The translations under genes and the position numbers were made by a program. Of a DNA stretch of 64,000 bases, positions 55,863 through 64,000 are shown piece after piece. Every line of letters begins with the position of its first letter. The stretch's first letter is position 1. This stretch comes from Serripes groenlandicus (taxonomy: Eukaryota; Mollusca; Bivalvia; Cardiida; Cardiidae), in NCBI GenBank assembly GCA_031761405.1, contig JASEVX010000005.1, positions 32,864,869 to 32,928,868 of the forward strand, given 5' to 3'. The notes under the pieces are model-generated. The model saw only the letters and a program-made list of their open reading frames with translations, was not told the DNA's origin and made no database searches.

Positions 55863-56540
55863 TTATACTTAATAAATCCCAGTAGACTAGCAGTTTCCCT
55901 TCTTGGCACCCCAGGGTGGCAGGGATAGCACATATATACGCTGCTATCGTGATACATTGACCAGCGGTACTGAACATATACCCCGAAAACGTCATCATAT
56001 ATATGAAGTACTGTTCAATTCAATACAATGCATTAATTAAGTTGTTCGGCCTCCGGCCCATGTACTAGCAGTATATACATATATCTGCATCAATTGATAA
56101 TTATATACATGCACTAACATGAACAATGAATACATTAGTGTAAAAGTGTTAATGTTTTGCTTATTTGTATCGATTAAAGGCTTTTTTGGGTGACCTTTCC
56201 AAAATGTGTTTTCTTAGTTTAAGTGCTTGAATTAGGAAGGTTGTAACTAGTCTTATCTTATTGTTCGTATTTCACTTAAAATTAATAAAATATTGGAAAC
56301 TTATATGTTTCTAGTGCGTAGCCATTATTTTTTTCTGAAATAGAACACTCTTAATTTTAACAGAAACGGAAAATTTAATGAAACCGCCTTCAATCTGAAA
56401 ACAGGGCGTACAACTTCTACCTTATATATGTTATACACTGCTGGTCAGAGGCTCTGTGAATGTGTCTATACGGTGCATATACGGAGGTTGATCTCGGTCT
56501 ACGTTGCTCGCAAATGCAATGTGGTGGTTTTTTAAGAGCA
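55863..56540. other. unassigned sequence
   Basis: It contains the short GGCCTCCGGCC palindrome at about 56049 and AT-rich DNA. No gene. Confidence 0.25.
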
Positions 56541-56544
56541 TGTC

Positions 56545-56711
56545 TCCTTCGTAGGAGATGTAGTGTTAGAGCCCCCATCTCGGATGCGGAGGGTCGCGGG
56601 TTCGATCCCCGTCCGGGTCATACAACAAACTTTCAAAATGGTAGTAATGGCTGACCTCCTAGGCGCCCAGGGTTGCAGGGTAAGCATAACGACTGACTGG
56701 TGTCAGGATAC
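56545..56711 (+). repeat. SINE-5 copy, tRNA-headed
   Basis: TAGTGTTAGAGCCCCCATCT and GGGTCGCGGGTTCGATCCCC give A- and B-box regions. The body AATGGTAGTAATGGCTGACC, GGCGCCCAGGGTTGCAGGG matches 18375-18412. MITE-C starts immediately after it. Confidence 0.5.
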
Positions 56712-57127
56712 ATATCGAGGGCTTGGGCGGGAAACGGTTGTGACTAAAAACCTATTTTGAAAACCCTGGTTTAGGGGCAATTTTGACACCTTTGTAAACA
56801 ATGCAAATTTAGGTGCCATTGCTCAGAATGAGCAATGGCACCAAAATTTACATTGTTTACCAAGAAAAATGATTTAACACTTATGAAGACTTTATGGCGA
56901 CGTGATTTACCTTGGTAAAAAAATACCAATTTTAGTTAGAACTGTTTCATACGGCAGCTCTAAAGAGACACACATATTTTTATAAATTACATACGAATTT
57001 TTTTTTATCTCGTGCACACGAGATAGTATCTCGTTCGCACGACTTAGTATCTCGTGCGCACGAGATAAAAACAAAATCGTGTGTGTCCCTTTAGAGCTGC
57101 CGTAGTTTCACGCCAAGCCCTCGATAT
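56712..57127. mobile_element. MITE-C copy 2, containing MITE-D
   Basis: Inverted ends ATATCGAGGGCTTGG and CCAAGCCCTCGATAT, then GAAACGGTTGTGACTAAAA and its counterpart. ATAC precedes the left end and follows the right end, a possible 4-bp duplication. Inner palindrome at 56794-56860 with core ATTGCTCAGAATGAGCAAT. MITE-D interrupts the right terminal region. Confidence 0.83.
56950..57104. mobile_element. MITE-D (155 bp) with GTTTCA duplication
   Basis: Ends TACGGCAGCTCTAAAG and TTTAGAGCTGCCGTA; GTTTCA at 56944-56949 and 57105-57110. The intact MITE-C copy at 23786 shows GTTTC only once, confirming the insertion. The interior holds three successive ATCTCGTGCGCACGAG-type palindromes (57008-57066). 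Confidence 0.88.
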
Positions 57128-57137
57128 ATACCAGAAG

Positions 57138-57210
57138 TACTGGTAACTTATCCAGGAAACGCCTCTTGATTTAACTGAAACATCGTTGAATGCGGCGTCA
57201 TACACCAAAT
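57138..57210 (+). repeat. SINE tail fragment
   Basis: ACTTATCCAGGAAACGCCTC, TTTAACTGAAACATCGTTG and AATGCGGCGTCATACACC correspond to the shared tail with decay. Confidence 0.45.
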
Positions 57211-57214
57211 AGGA

Positions 57215-57843
57215 TGTATATAACTACATGTTTCGTTATATATTCGTATTATATTTAACTTTTTCGAAAACTATATTGTTCAATTTCAAAATGTATAACA
57301 ATTCATGTACCTTTACAGGCAGGCCTAGGTGCACTCTACATATGTGTATGCATCAGAGTGCTTCGTTTAATCAGGGAAAACAAACACTCTTAAGCAGGGA
57401 CCTTTCTCGTGAATCGTGTTTTCTTTCAACGCCAATCAAAGTCGGCATCCGGCCTCGAAACCATTAAACGTGTTTACTCAACAAATATAGAGGAACCAAT
57501 GTAGCTCTTCATTAAGAAGGTGATGAAAGAAAATTGCCCATCATGCATCTGCAATATCCATCTTTTTCCGGCGTCCATTTGTTTGTATTTCTGATAACGA
57601 CTCACTTTGATGAATGTTTACATTGTTTTGAATCGTCAAGTTAAATTGGGTTTCTTCTACTCATTAGCTTTTATTAGGAATCTTTTGAACTTTTTGGAGC
57701 CACCGATATTTTAATCAAAAAGGCGTTATTTGTTTTAACTGTCACGCGTTTGAAACCGCTACACAAATGAACTTCCTGAAGACGGATCTTTTTTTTTGAG
57801 ACATGAATGTTACGAAAAAGCTGCTTGAATGCAGAGCTCTAGA
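57215..57843. other. unassigned sequence
   Basis: A 79-residue plus frame (57228-57467) has no recognised domain. No element ends. Confidence 0.25.
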
Positions 57844-57846
57844 TAA

Positions 57847-57880
57847 TGCCCCGGTCACACATTTACGGATCGGACGCCGG
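57847..57880 (+). repeat. left terminal inverted repeat of Harbinger element
   Basis: TGCCCCGGTCACACATT followed by TACGGATCG and GACGCCGG. It matches the right end with one substitution in the first 26 bases. Confidence 0.95.
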
Positions 57881-58360
57881 ATTAGCCACGGATACGATCC
57901 GGCATCAATCGTGGCAATCTGTAATGGTCCGTAGCTGTCCGTATTGTATCCTGGGTCAATCGTAGTAGTACTTGTATATCCGTGACAATTTTTGAACATG
58001 TTCAAAAATTCCCCACGGATCAGACAACCGTAGTACATCCTTACTGATCCGTATTAGAACGTACCTATCCGTTGTAGTCCGTAATAAACCGTACTTATTC
58101 GTAGTACATCCCCGGACTCAAGTCGCCAAGGATCGGTACGGTTAGTTACGGTGAACTACGTACGTGTAAGGTTACACCACGGATTAGCCAAGGATACAAT
58201 ACGGTTTGTTACGGATTTGTCACGGATCAGCACGATCGCGCTACGTTCTGTTAGGGATAGGTAGGGATTACCAAGGTTTCTAAAGGATTCCTAAGGGTTA
58301 CTACGTGACATCACGGTATTATACGGCTTACTACGGTCCACTACAGTTTATTACGGATTA
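57880..58360. repeat. left subterminal CCGTA/TACGG field
   Basis: From about 57880 to 58115 the plus strand carries many TCCGTA-like words. From about 58130 to 58355 the same word appears in the opposite orientation (TTACGG, CACGGAT, TACGGTT). The orientation switches once, near 58120. Such fields are candidate transposase-binding arrays (inference). Confidence 0.85.
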
Positions 58361-58401
58361 TATCATCTAGGTGTCACCCTCGTTCTGTCACCAGACTTCT
58401 G

Positions 58402-58409
58402 TATAAATA
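58402..58409 (+). promoter_or_regulatory. TATA box of transposase gene
   Basis: TATAAATA lies 69 bases upstream of the ATG at 58478 and just downstream of the subterminal repeat field. Spacing fits a Pol II core promoter with a short 5-prime leader. Confidence 0.65.
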
Positions 58410-58477
58410 CTTCCAGTTTATAGGGCCCTACTTCATATCTGTTTCATCCAAGAAGTCTACGTCTAACAACAACCAAC

Positions 58478-59754
58478 ATGAACAACCAACAACTGAGGCT
58501 GGCACTTAACTGGTTGGAACTGGACATTGATATGGCACAAAAAACCAGGGCCATGGTGGAGCTGCTTCGGGACAAACTGAGAGGTGACCGGAGACAGAAG
58601 AGATTGTGGACCAAGGACTGGCTCCGACGACGACCCATCCACGGCCAGTATGAAGCACTCATGGCTGAACTGAGTGTAGAAAATCCAGCTGCTTTCACGA
58701 ACTTTCTGAGAATAGACCTACATATGTTCCAAGAACTGTTACAAGTAGTGGGTCGCATGATTATGAAGAACATTACCTGGTACAGACAGTCCATCGAACC
58801 TGGAGTGAGGCTAGCAGTCACCCTGCGATACCCGACTACGGGGGGTACAGCTACCGGGCCTTGATGTATGGCTTCAGGGTGGTGCACAATACCATCTCTG
58901 GTTTTGTTCAGGACGTATGCGAGACCATAATTACAACATATGCTGGGGATGTTATCGACACTCCTACTGAGCCTGAATAGTGGCAGGCAATAGCCGACCA
59001 GTTTTCTGCAAAATGGCAGTTTCCACATGCCCTCGGTGCTCTAGATGGCAAACATGTTGACATACGGTGTCTTAAGAACGGTGGCTCCCTATACTACAAC
59101 TATAAAGGATATCAGTTAATAGTTCTGATGGCCCTAGTCGACGCCGATTACAAGTTCCGGTGGGTGAATATTGGTGCACAAGGTGTTTGCTCCGACGCTC
59201 AGATTTGGAACCAGTGTTAGCTGAAAAACGCCATTGAAAGGGGTGTAATCGGCATCCCACCAGCAGCCCCCTTTCCCTGTGATGACAGACTGATGTCTTA
59301 CTATATCATTGCAGACGATGCATTTGGCATGAACACCTGCCTCATGAAGCCCTACTCCAGACGGGGTCATGCCAATGACGAGAGGATCTGCAACTACCGC
59401 CTCTCGAGGGCCAGACGAGTTGTTGAAAATGCATTTGGTATCCTTGCAAACAGATTCCGGTGTTTGCTCTCCGTCATGTTGCAGGACCCTGATACAGTAC
59501 ATGCCATAGTCCTCGCCTGTGTGTGCTTTCACAACATCCTGAGGGTCAGATATCCTGGAGAAGAGAACCCTCTCATGAATCAAGAGGATGTTAACCACAA
59601 CCTCATCCCCGGAGCCTGGAGAGAGGGTGTTAACATGGACGATGTGCAGAACACCAGGGGTGGCAACTTAAGACTATTTGGAAGCGAAGCAGCAGAGGCT
59701 GTACCTAAAACATTACGTCAATTCACCTGTCGGGGCGGTGCCATGGCAGAATAG
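58478..59754 (+). pseudogene. PIF/Harbinger DDE transposase, one frameshift and two stops
   Basis: The start ATG at 58478 (context CCAAC-ATG) opens a 128-residue N-terminal part (MNNQQLRLAL..., with LRIDLHMFQELLQVVGRMI and EPGVRLAVTLRY, both typical of the family). A one-base loss in the G run at 58840-58845 shifts the frame. The downstream frame encodes the DDE nuclease (DDE_Tnp_4 type): first D in ALDGKHV (codon 59044), second D in IADDAFGM (59314-59319), E in RRVVENAFG (59425). HNI before RVRYPGE and a C-terminal tail end at TAG 59752. Two in-frame TAG codons, at 58978 and 59218, interrupt it. All three catalytic residues remain, so inactivation is by breaks rather than active-site loss. 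Such enzymes cut and paste Harbinger elements in the nucleus. Confidence 0.93.
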
Positions 59755-59960
59755 GGGATTATTACAAGATTATACTTCAGAACGGTCGAATTGTGTTGGA
59801 TATTTACAGATCATGTTTTATTAAAATTATTAGACTTTGGAATATGTTTTTATTTGTACTTACATCAAAATCATACACTAACATCTACAAATGTTAATAT
59901 CAACCTTTTATTTCTGTCTTTATTTCTCACTTTATGAATTTGAAACATAATATGCTTGAA

Positions 59961-60125
59961 CAATAAAAATTGGAAAAAAAGAGATGAAAAAGATTAAAGT
60001 TTAACTCTTAAAATTGAAGTGAAATAAAGTACATATATATTTCAAAATTAAGAATATTTTATTTCACTTCCACATTATAGTTCAACTTTAATATTTTTCA
60101 TCGATATTTGTTTCGACTTTTATTG
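59961..60125. repeat. 165-bp stem-loop downstream of the transposase
   Basis: Arms 59961-60028 and 60058-60125 are inverted copies (CAATAAAA ... GAAGTGAAATAAA against TTTATTTCACTTC ... TTTTATTG) with scattered mismatches, loop 60029-60057. It carries an AATAAA signal at 59962, 208 bases after the transposase stop. It may be a nested small inverted-repeat element or part of the parent structure. Confidence 0.85.
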
Positions 60126-60180
60126 CTCAGTGGACTTCGAACCGGAGGTTTCGGGTTCGATCCTCGGTCGGGGTGTCCTT
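60126..60180 (+). repeat. tRNA-like fragment inside Harbinger element
   Basis: CTCAGTGGACTTCGAACCGG and TTTCGGGTTCGATCCTCGGT look like the 3-prime part of a tRNA or SINE head. No acceptor stem partner found, so not a gene. Confidence 0.5.
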
Positions 60181-60194
60181 AGACCTGAAGTTGT

Positions 60195-60550
60195 GGAATA
60201 AACGCGAGCGCGGGAGTTTATGTATACGGATTGCTTATCGTGGCAGGTCCGTGGCGCTCCGTGAGAGTTCGTACTTATCCGTGCCAGACCGTTCCAATTC
60301 GTGCTAACCCGTACTAAAATCGTAGCGAACCGTTGTTAATCCGCAGTGTATACGCCGTGACACGTGTCATTACGTACTAAACCGTAACGAACCGTAGCAG
60401 TCCGTATCACTCCCCGTTGTCAACTAGCCCATGTTCTGCATTATCCTTAGTTGATCCGTCAAAACCCATAGTCAAACCGTGGTGCATCCGTAGCGGACCA
60501 CGGATATAGTCTTTTCCGGGGTCATCCGTGATTTTGCATCCGTAGTGGAT
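60195..60550. repeat. right subterminal CCGT(A) field
   Basis: Many TCCGT/ACCGTA words on the plus strand, spaced about 10 bases in the best part (near 60375-60410). This is the counterpart of the left field. Confidence 0.85.
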
Positions 60551-60551
60551 C

Positions 60552-60585
60552 CGGCAAGACGATCCGTGAATGTGTGACCGGGGCA
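60552..60585 (-). repeat. right terminal inverted repeat of Harbinger element
   Basis: CGGCAAGACGATCCGTGAAT, GTGTGACCGGGGCA, followed by TAA. Confidence 0.95.
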
Positions 60586-60594
60586 TAACCGGCG

Positions 60595-60775
60595 TTTTGC
60601 ATGTTCTTAAATCCGTATTTGAACCTCTAACCCTATGTTGTGAGACGATTCTTTTGAGTACCCACACAATAGGGTTTGCTTTTAATAATAAGAGGGAAAT
60701 TGTGGGGGAAAGAGCTGAATACCTCTCCTTCTCTGGACCTCTCTGCAAGTTATTACAGACGGCCTATTAATTAAC
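60595..60775 (+). repeat. repeat G copy
   Basis: CCCACACAATAGGGTTTGCT, TTGTGGGGGAAAGAGCTGAA and TCTCTGGACCTCTCTGCAAG match parts of 6945-7040 and 32160-32288. The family is unclassified. Confidence 0.45.
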
Positions 60776-60904
60776 ACATGATTTACTACTGTATACACAT
60801 TGTTATCCTCTCTAGTTTACTCTCGTACCGAAGGTCCCGTGATCGGTTCCGTGCTGAGCGGGTTCTGTCGTTAGGATCTGTCCACACAAACGGTGTATTC
60901 GGAG

Positions 60905-60972
60905 TGTACTAACTATGGATGGATACATTACGCCGAGTCCATACTGCTGGGTTTCTCGTGGAACGGCTCATG
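60905..60972 (+). mobile_element. MITE-E right-end fragment
   Basis: GGATACATTACGCCGAGTCC, GGGTTTCTCGTGGAACGGCT and CATG. Preceded by a decayed tRNA-like stretch (60830-60890). Confidence 0.7.
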
Positions 60973-60982
60973 TAAATAGACT

Positions 60983-61212
60983 TTAACCCTTTCCCTCATA
61001 CGACAATTCTGCAGCAGACGACTTTGAACATATTTTGTCAAATAATGGAAACTATCTATAATTGAATGGATAACCTATGACTAAAAGTGGAAAACATTGT
61101 GACAAAGGGAGAAATTGCACGTGTTGTGCAATTTCTTCTTTTGTTACTATGTTTTCAAAAAGCCGTCTGCTGCAGAGGCGTCAGAAAGCGTCTATATGAG
61201 GGAAAGGGTTAA
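60983..61212. mobile_element. MITE-A copy with GCAC/GTGC stem
   Basis: TTAACCCTTTCCCTCATACG to TATATGAGGGAAAGGGTTAA, TTAA on both sides. Hairpin ATTGCACGTGTTGTGCAAT: same stem variant as 27456 and 55633, opposite orientation, one loop difference. Confidence 0.9.
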
Positions 61213-61216
61213 GAAC

Positions 61217-61433
61217 TTTATTCTTTCCCACTTGCAGACGCATTTTCATGTTACTGCAGCAGACGACGTTGGAAGACATTGTAGCATCACAAAGAGCAAT
61301 TCCTCCGTCTACTTCACAATGTGTTCAACTCAAATCGATAATTCTTCTTTCAATTATGGAGATTTTCAATACACTAGCCTATATGTTATTAAAGTCGTTT
61401 AATGGAGATTTATTGTATGCTGGACGGAGTTAA
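61217..61433. mobile_element. MITE-A copy, decayed
   Basis: TTTATTCTTTCCCACTTGCA to GTATGCTGGACGGAGTTAA; the hairpin is reduced to CACAAAGAGCAATTCCTCC. Confidence 0.65.
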
Positions 61434-61639
61434 ACATGTTCTATTTGAACTACAATGATTAGTGATCATATAAACACCACAGGTTCTATGCAGGGGCGAT
61501 TTATCTAATATTTCACAAACAACCCGAACAATACTAATTGACCGATGGAACGAAACGAGAGCTAAATATAATTAGCATTGTGTTCAAATTCAAACCTCCG
61601 CTCACTCAAATGACTATGATAAAAACATTCACTATCATG

Positions 61640-61871
61640 TTTAAACCCTTTCCCACATACAACAAATACGTAACAGACGACGTTGAAAACATACCCGAAA
61701 CAAAATGGAAACTCCCTTTAAATGAAAGTACAATAATTGATTAGAGTTGAAAACATGGTGACAAAAAGAGAAATTGCTCGTTTTGAGCAATTTCTTCTTT
61801 TGTCACCATGTTTTCAAAAAGTCGTCTGCTGCAGAGGCGTAAGAAAGCGTCTATATGAGGGAAAGGATTAA
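61640..61871. mobile_element. MITE-A copy with TTAA on both sides
   Basis: TTAAACCCTTTCCCACATAC to TATATGAGGGAAAGGATTAA. Hairpin GAAATTGCTCGTTTTGAGCA. Confidence 0.87.
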
Positions 61872-62445
61872 TGACCAATCCAAAAACAGCAGGTGTCATT
61901 TGATAAAAGTTAAGAATTAATATCAATAGTAAATACAGTGCGAGAAATGATTTATCAACCGAACGATTCACATGCTGTGGAATAACATTACACATTACCA
62001 TTTTATTAATGTCCGAAAGCTCTTTGGTTTTGTAACTGGATAAATTTCCTATAATCAGAGGACGTATATTTGATCAGAAAGTACAATTACATTCATTTGA
62101 ATCTCCCCGTCCATCTAAAAGCCTTCTGATCAACCCATAATTGCTTTCTACTACTGCGGGTCTACATTTCTGATTGAGTTTATTTGTGGTGCAACTCTAG
62201 GGCAAAACAAAAATATATACACGTTGTTGTATTAAAACTGTCATTCATTATTAATGACGTAAGTAATTTGAAATTTACCAAAATAATGACTAGAAATATA
62301 AATCAAGAATCCAGAGAGTTCATAATTAACCCATGTAAAGAGTTGCTAACATATAGGTTGGTGACTTTCTATTTGATTAACGAAATAATTATTTCGTCTT
62401 TATCTATTATAGATCCATAAGCAAATAGTATTCCATTACATTTCT
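61872..62445. other. unassigned sequence
   Basis: A 78-residue plus frame (62184-62420) has no domain. AT-rich. Confidence 0.25.
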
Positions 62446-62449
62446 GCAA

Positions 62450-62676
62450 ATGAGCCGTCCCGAGAAAAAACCGAAGTTGTACGTAGAGCGTCGATCCAGA
62501 TCAGTCTAACCATGCCACGCAGGTTAACCCGGACAGACAATTTTCGCCTCCTGTTGATTTTCTGTTTCAGGAATCATTACCCTATACCTCTATCCCTCTG
62601 AGACGGAATGAGTCGACCCTGATTAGCCTGCGTAGACTGCGCAGGCTGATCTGAGTCAATACATTACGCAGATACA
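62450..62676 (+). mobile_element. MITE-E copy lacking right terminal repeat
   Basis: ATGAGCCGTCCCGAGAAAAA, CCTCCTGTTGATTTTCTG, CCTGCGTAGACTGCGCAGGC and CATTACGCAGATAC, then unrelated sequence. Confidence 0.78.
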
Positions 62677-62872
62677 ATATCAACAGAAGCTGCTTAAAAG
62701 TTGAATTCCTAAATTTCAACTCTGGTTTGTTCTATTCTACAGCGATATCAAGAGCATCGCGTCGAGGTTTCGGAATAAATGGTAATAACGATTGCATTCG
62801 TGTAAATTCGATGTTGTTGTAATTGTTGTAATTAACGTCCTGCAACTCTGTCAAGATATGTTTATGGCTAGA

Positions 62873-63056
62873 TGATTGATTGATTGAGGTTGAAGGCCGT
62901 TTTCAACAATTTTTCAGTCCTCTCGCAGCGGCCAGTTCAGTTACTCATGTGTTTCCTGACTTTCTCACACCAGTTATCCACACACAAATCTTTCCAAGAA
63001 ACTTGCTGCTTTTCCACGTAGACTGTTAGCCAATTGGTGGAAGACGAATGACGCTT
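62873..63056 (-). repeat. SINE-1 5-prime truncated copy
   Basis: ATTGATTGATTGAGG, GGCCGTTTTCAACAATTTTT (tail), body to TGGAAGACGAATGACGC; the head is absent. Followed directly by another SINE-1. Confidence 0.8.
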
Positions 63057-63059
63057 TTT

Positions 63060-63333
63060 TAATTGTGGTTTAACGCCGTTTTCAACAATTTTGCAGTCAT
63101 ATTACGGCGGCCAGTTCACGTACTCATGTGTTTCCTGACTTTCACAAACCTGTAATCCACACAAAAATATTTCCAAGCAACTGGCTGCTTTTCCACATAG
63201 ACTGTTAGCCCATTGGTGGAAGACGAATGACTTTTGTCACACGACGGAAAGGAAGTTGGACGAGCTGGGGTTCGAACACACAACCCTTGATTTGACAGCC
63301 CATGTCGCTACCGACTACGCTACCGGGGCTTAG
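63060..63333 (-). repeat. SINE-1 copy, in tandem with the previous
   Basis: TGGTTTAACGCCGTTTTCAA (tail), body, then head AGCCCCGGTAGCGTAGTCGG with B box GTGTTCGAACCCC (minus). The pair is arranged head to tail with only a T-run between. Confidence 0.85.
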
Positions 63334-63339
63334 CGTATG

Positions 63340-63768
63340 ACAAGATGACTTCGCGAAGGAGGAGACTGATACGGATCTTCGCTGGTCATCAATTTTTTAA
63401 TGAAGGTCTTTTTGTGACGCGTCACAAATTACAATATATCGTCTAATTGATGGACAGAGATTGAACGTTAGATACCAAAGAGAGTCAACGCGGTATCCAG
63501 TATGTTTAAAGTTTCCCGTCCGAACCAGATAATATTACTCGCCATATTAGTTGAAACTGAAATCCTTAATAACTGGTGTTAGGTTCCTTTAATTTCTTAC
63601 TGTTAAAGCTGTCCCTTTGTGACATAGGCCTTATCTTGTTAACGGCTCTCTGATCACATATTCACAATAAATCAGCAGCAGTCGAATTTTAAAGGATATG
63701 GGCAAACATGTGGATTACTTATATATGAATGACAGCAAATTTATTGAATAAAGCTAAAATCATCCCTG
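63340..63768. other. unassigned sequence
   Basis: GACGCGTCAC palindrome near 63416. A trace of a decayed MITE-A (AATCAGCAGCAGTCGAATTT) lies at 63668. No gene. Confidence 0.25.
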
Positions 63769-63770
63769 TC

Positions 63771-64000
63771 TTAACCCTTACCCTTATATAGACGCATTCT
63801 GACGTCTCTACAGCAGGCGGCTTTTAAAAAACATAGTGACAAAAGAAGAAATTGCTCAAAACGAGCAATTTCTCCTTTTGCCACAATGTTTTCCACTTTT
63901 AGCCATATGTTATCCATTCAATTATAGAGATGTTCTATATTTTGACAAAATATGTTCAAATTCGTCTGCTGTAGAATTGTCGTATGAGGTAAATTGTTGG
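63771..64000. mobile_element. MITE-A copy reaching the window end
   Basis: TTAACCCTTACCCTTATATA, hairpin GAAATTGCTCAAAACGAGCA, TCGTCTGCTGTAGAATTGTC and a mutated right end (GAGGTAAATTGTTGG) at the last base. Confidence 0.82.

Larger units (their letters stand above)
57847..60585 (+). mobile_element. PIF/Harbinger transposon, complete ends, dead transposase
   Basis: The 2739-bp element is bounded by inverted ends starting TGCCCCGGTCACACATT; 25 of the first 26 bases agree. TAA lies at 57844-57846 and 60586-60588, the 3-bp target duplication typical of PIF/Harbinger. In order it holds a left subterminal repeat field, a TATA box, a decayed transposase, a large stem-loop, a tRNA-like fragment and a right subterminal field. 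The second protein usual in this superfamily (a Myb/SANT-like DNA-binding protein) is not visible, so the copy would depend on help in trans even if its transposase were intact. Confidence 0.95.

Noticed and set aside
58444..59598. Minus-strand frames of 194 and 154 residues
   Set aside because: They lie antisense to the Harbinger transposase, which has the recognisable family motifs; the antisense frames have none.
60126..60180. tRNA gene inside the Harbinger element
   Set aside because: Only the T-arm half is recognisable; no acceptor or D arm partner.

Overview
This is a eukaryotic, repeat-dominated stretch with no bacterial gene organisation. I found no open reading frame I would call an intact protein-coding gene. 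The tRNA-headed SINEs, hundreds-of-bp inverted-repeat elements, long minisatellites, a 200-base N gap and low GC fit an invertebrate nuclear scaffold. The combination of SINE tail and small inverted-repeat elements looks like a bivalve mollusc, and a dreissenid mussel is my tentative guess from general impression only.

Most of the recognisable sequence belongs to a few short element families, named here for reference. MITE-A (about 50 copies and fragments, about 230 bp) has TTAA target duplications, CCCTTTCCC ends and a central hairpin, as expected of non-autonomous piggyBac-like elements. MITE-B (4 copies, about 210 bp) also has TTAA but different ends. MITE-C (2 copies) has ATATCGAGGGCTTGG ends. 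MITE-D is a 155-bp element inside one MITE-C. MITE-E (about 20 copies, about 265 bp) begins GAGCCGTCCCGCGAG, and some copies are carried inside a hAT-like shell. SINE-1 to SINE-5 are tRNA-derived families; at least 1, 2 and 3 share the same 3-prime tail. Several copies keep exact target duplications, and nested insertions give a relative order of events.

Layout: 0-10 kb, mixed MITEs with two element-derived tandem arrays (47 bp x 9 inside a SINE, 41 bp x 15 made of a MITE-A end). 10.6-13.5 kb, one 2.8-kb foldback element with ~500-bp inverted arms. 13.6-23.6 kb, MITEs, SINEs and a 46 bp x 26 satellite. 24.0-25.9 kb, an element-poor block. 28.5-29.6 kb, a 22-bp minisatellite. 30-40 kb, dense MITE-A and SINE-1. 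40.2-42.1 kb, another element-poor block. 46.1-46.9 kb, a CT-rich tract running into the gap. 49.2-49.6 kb, a 34-bp array. 53.26 kb, an intact tRNA-Gly(GCC). 55.5-55.7 kb, a nearly perfect 92-bp-arm palindrome. 57.8-60.6 kb, a complete PIF/Harbinger transposon with TAA target duplication, terminal and subterminal repeats, a TATA box and a decayed transposase. 61-64 kb, MITE-A and SINE-1 again.

The only genes supported are the tRNA-Gly and the dead Harbinger transposase. Two observations stand out. First, MITE families with unrelated ends share one internal palindromic module. Second, pieces of mobile elements have repeatedly been turned into tandem arrays.
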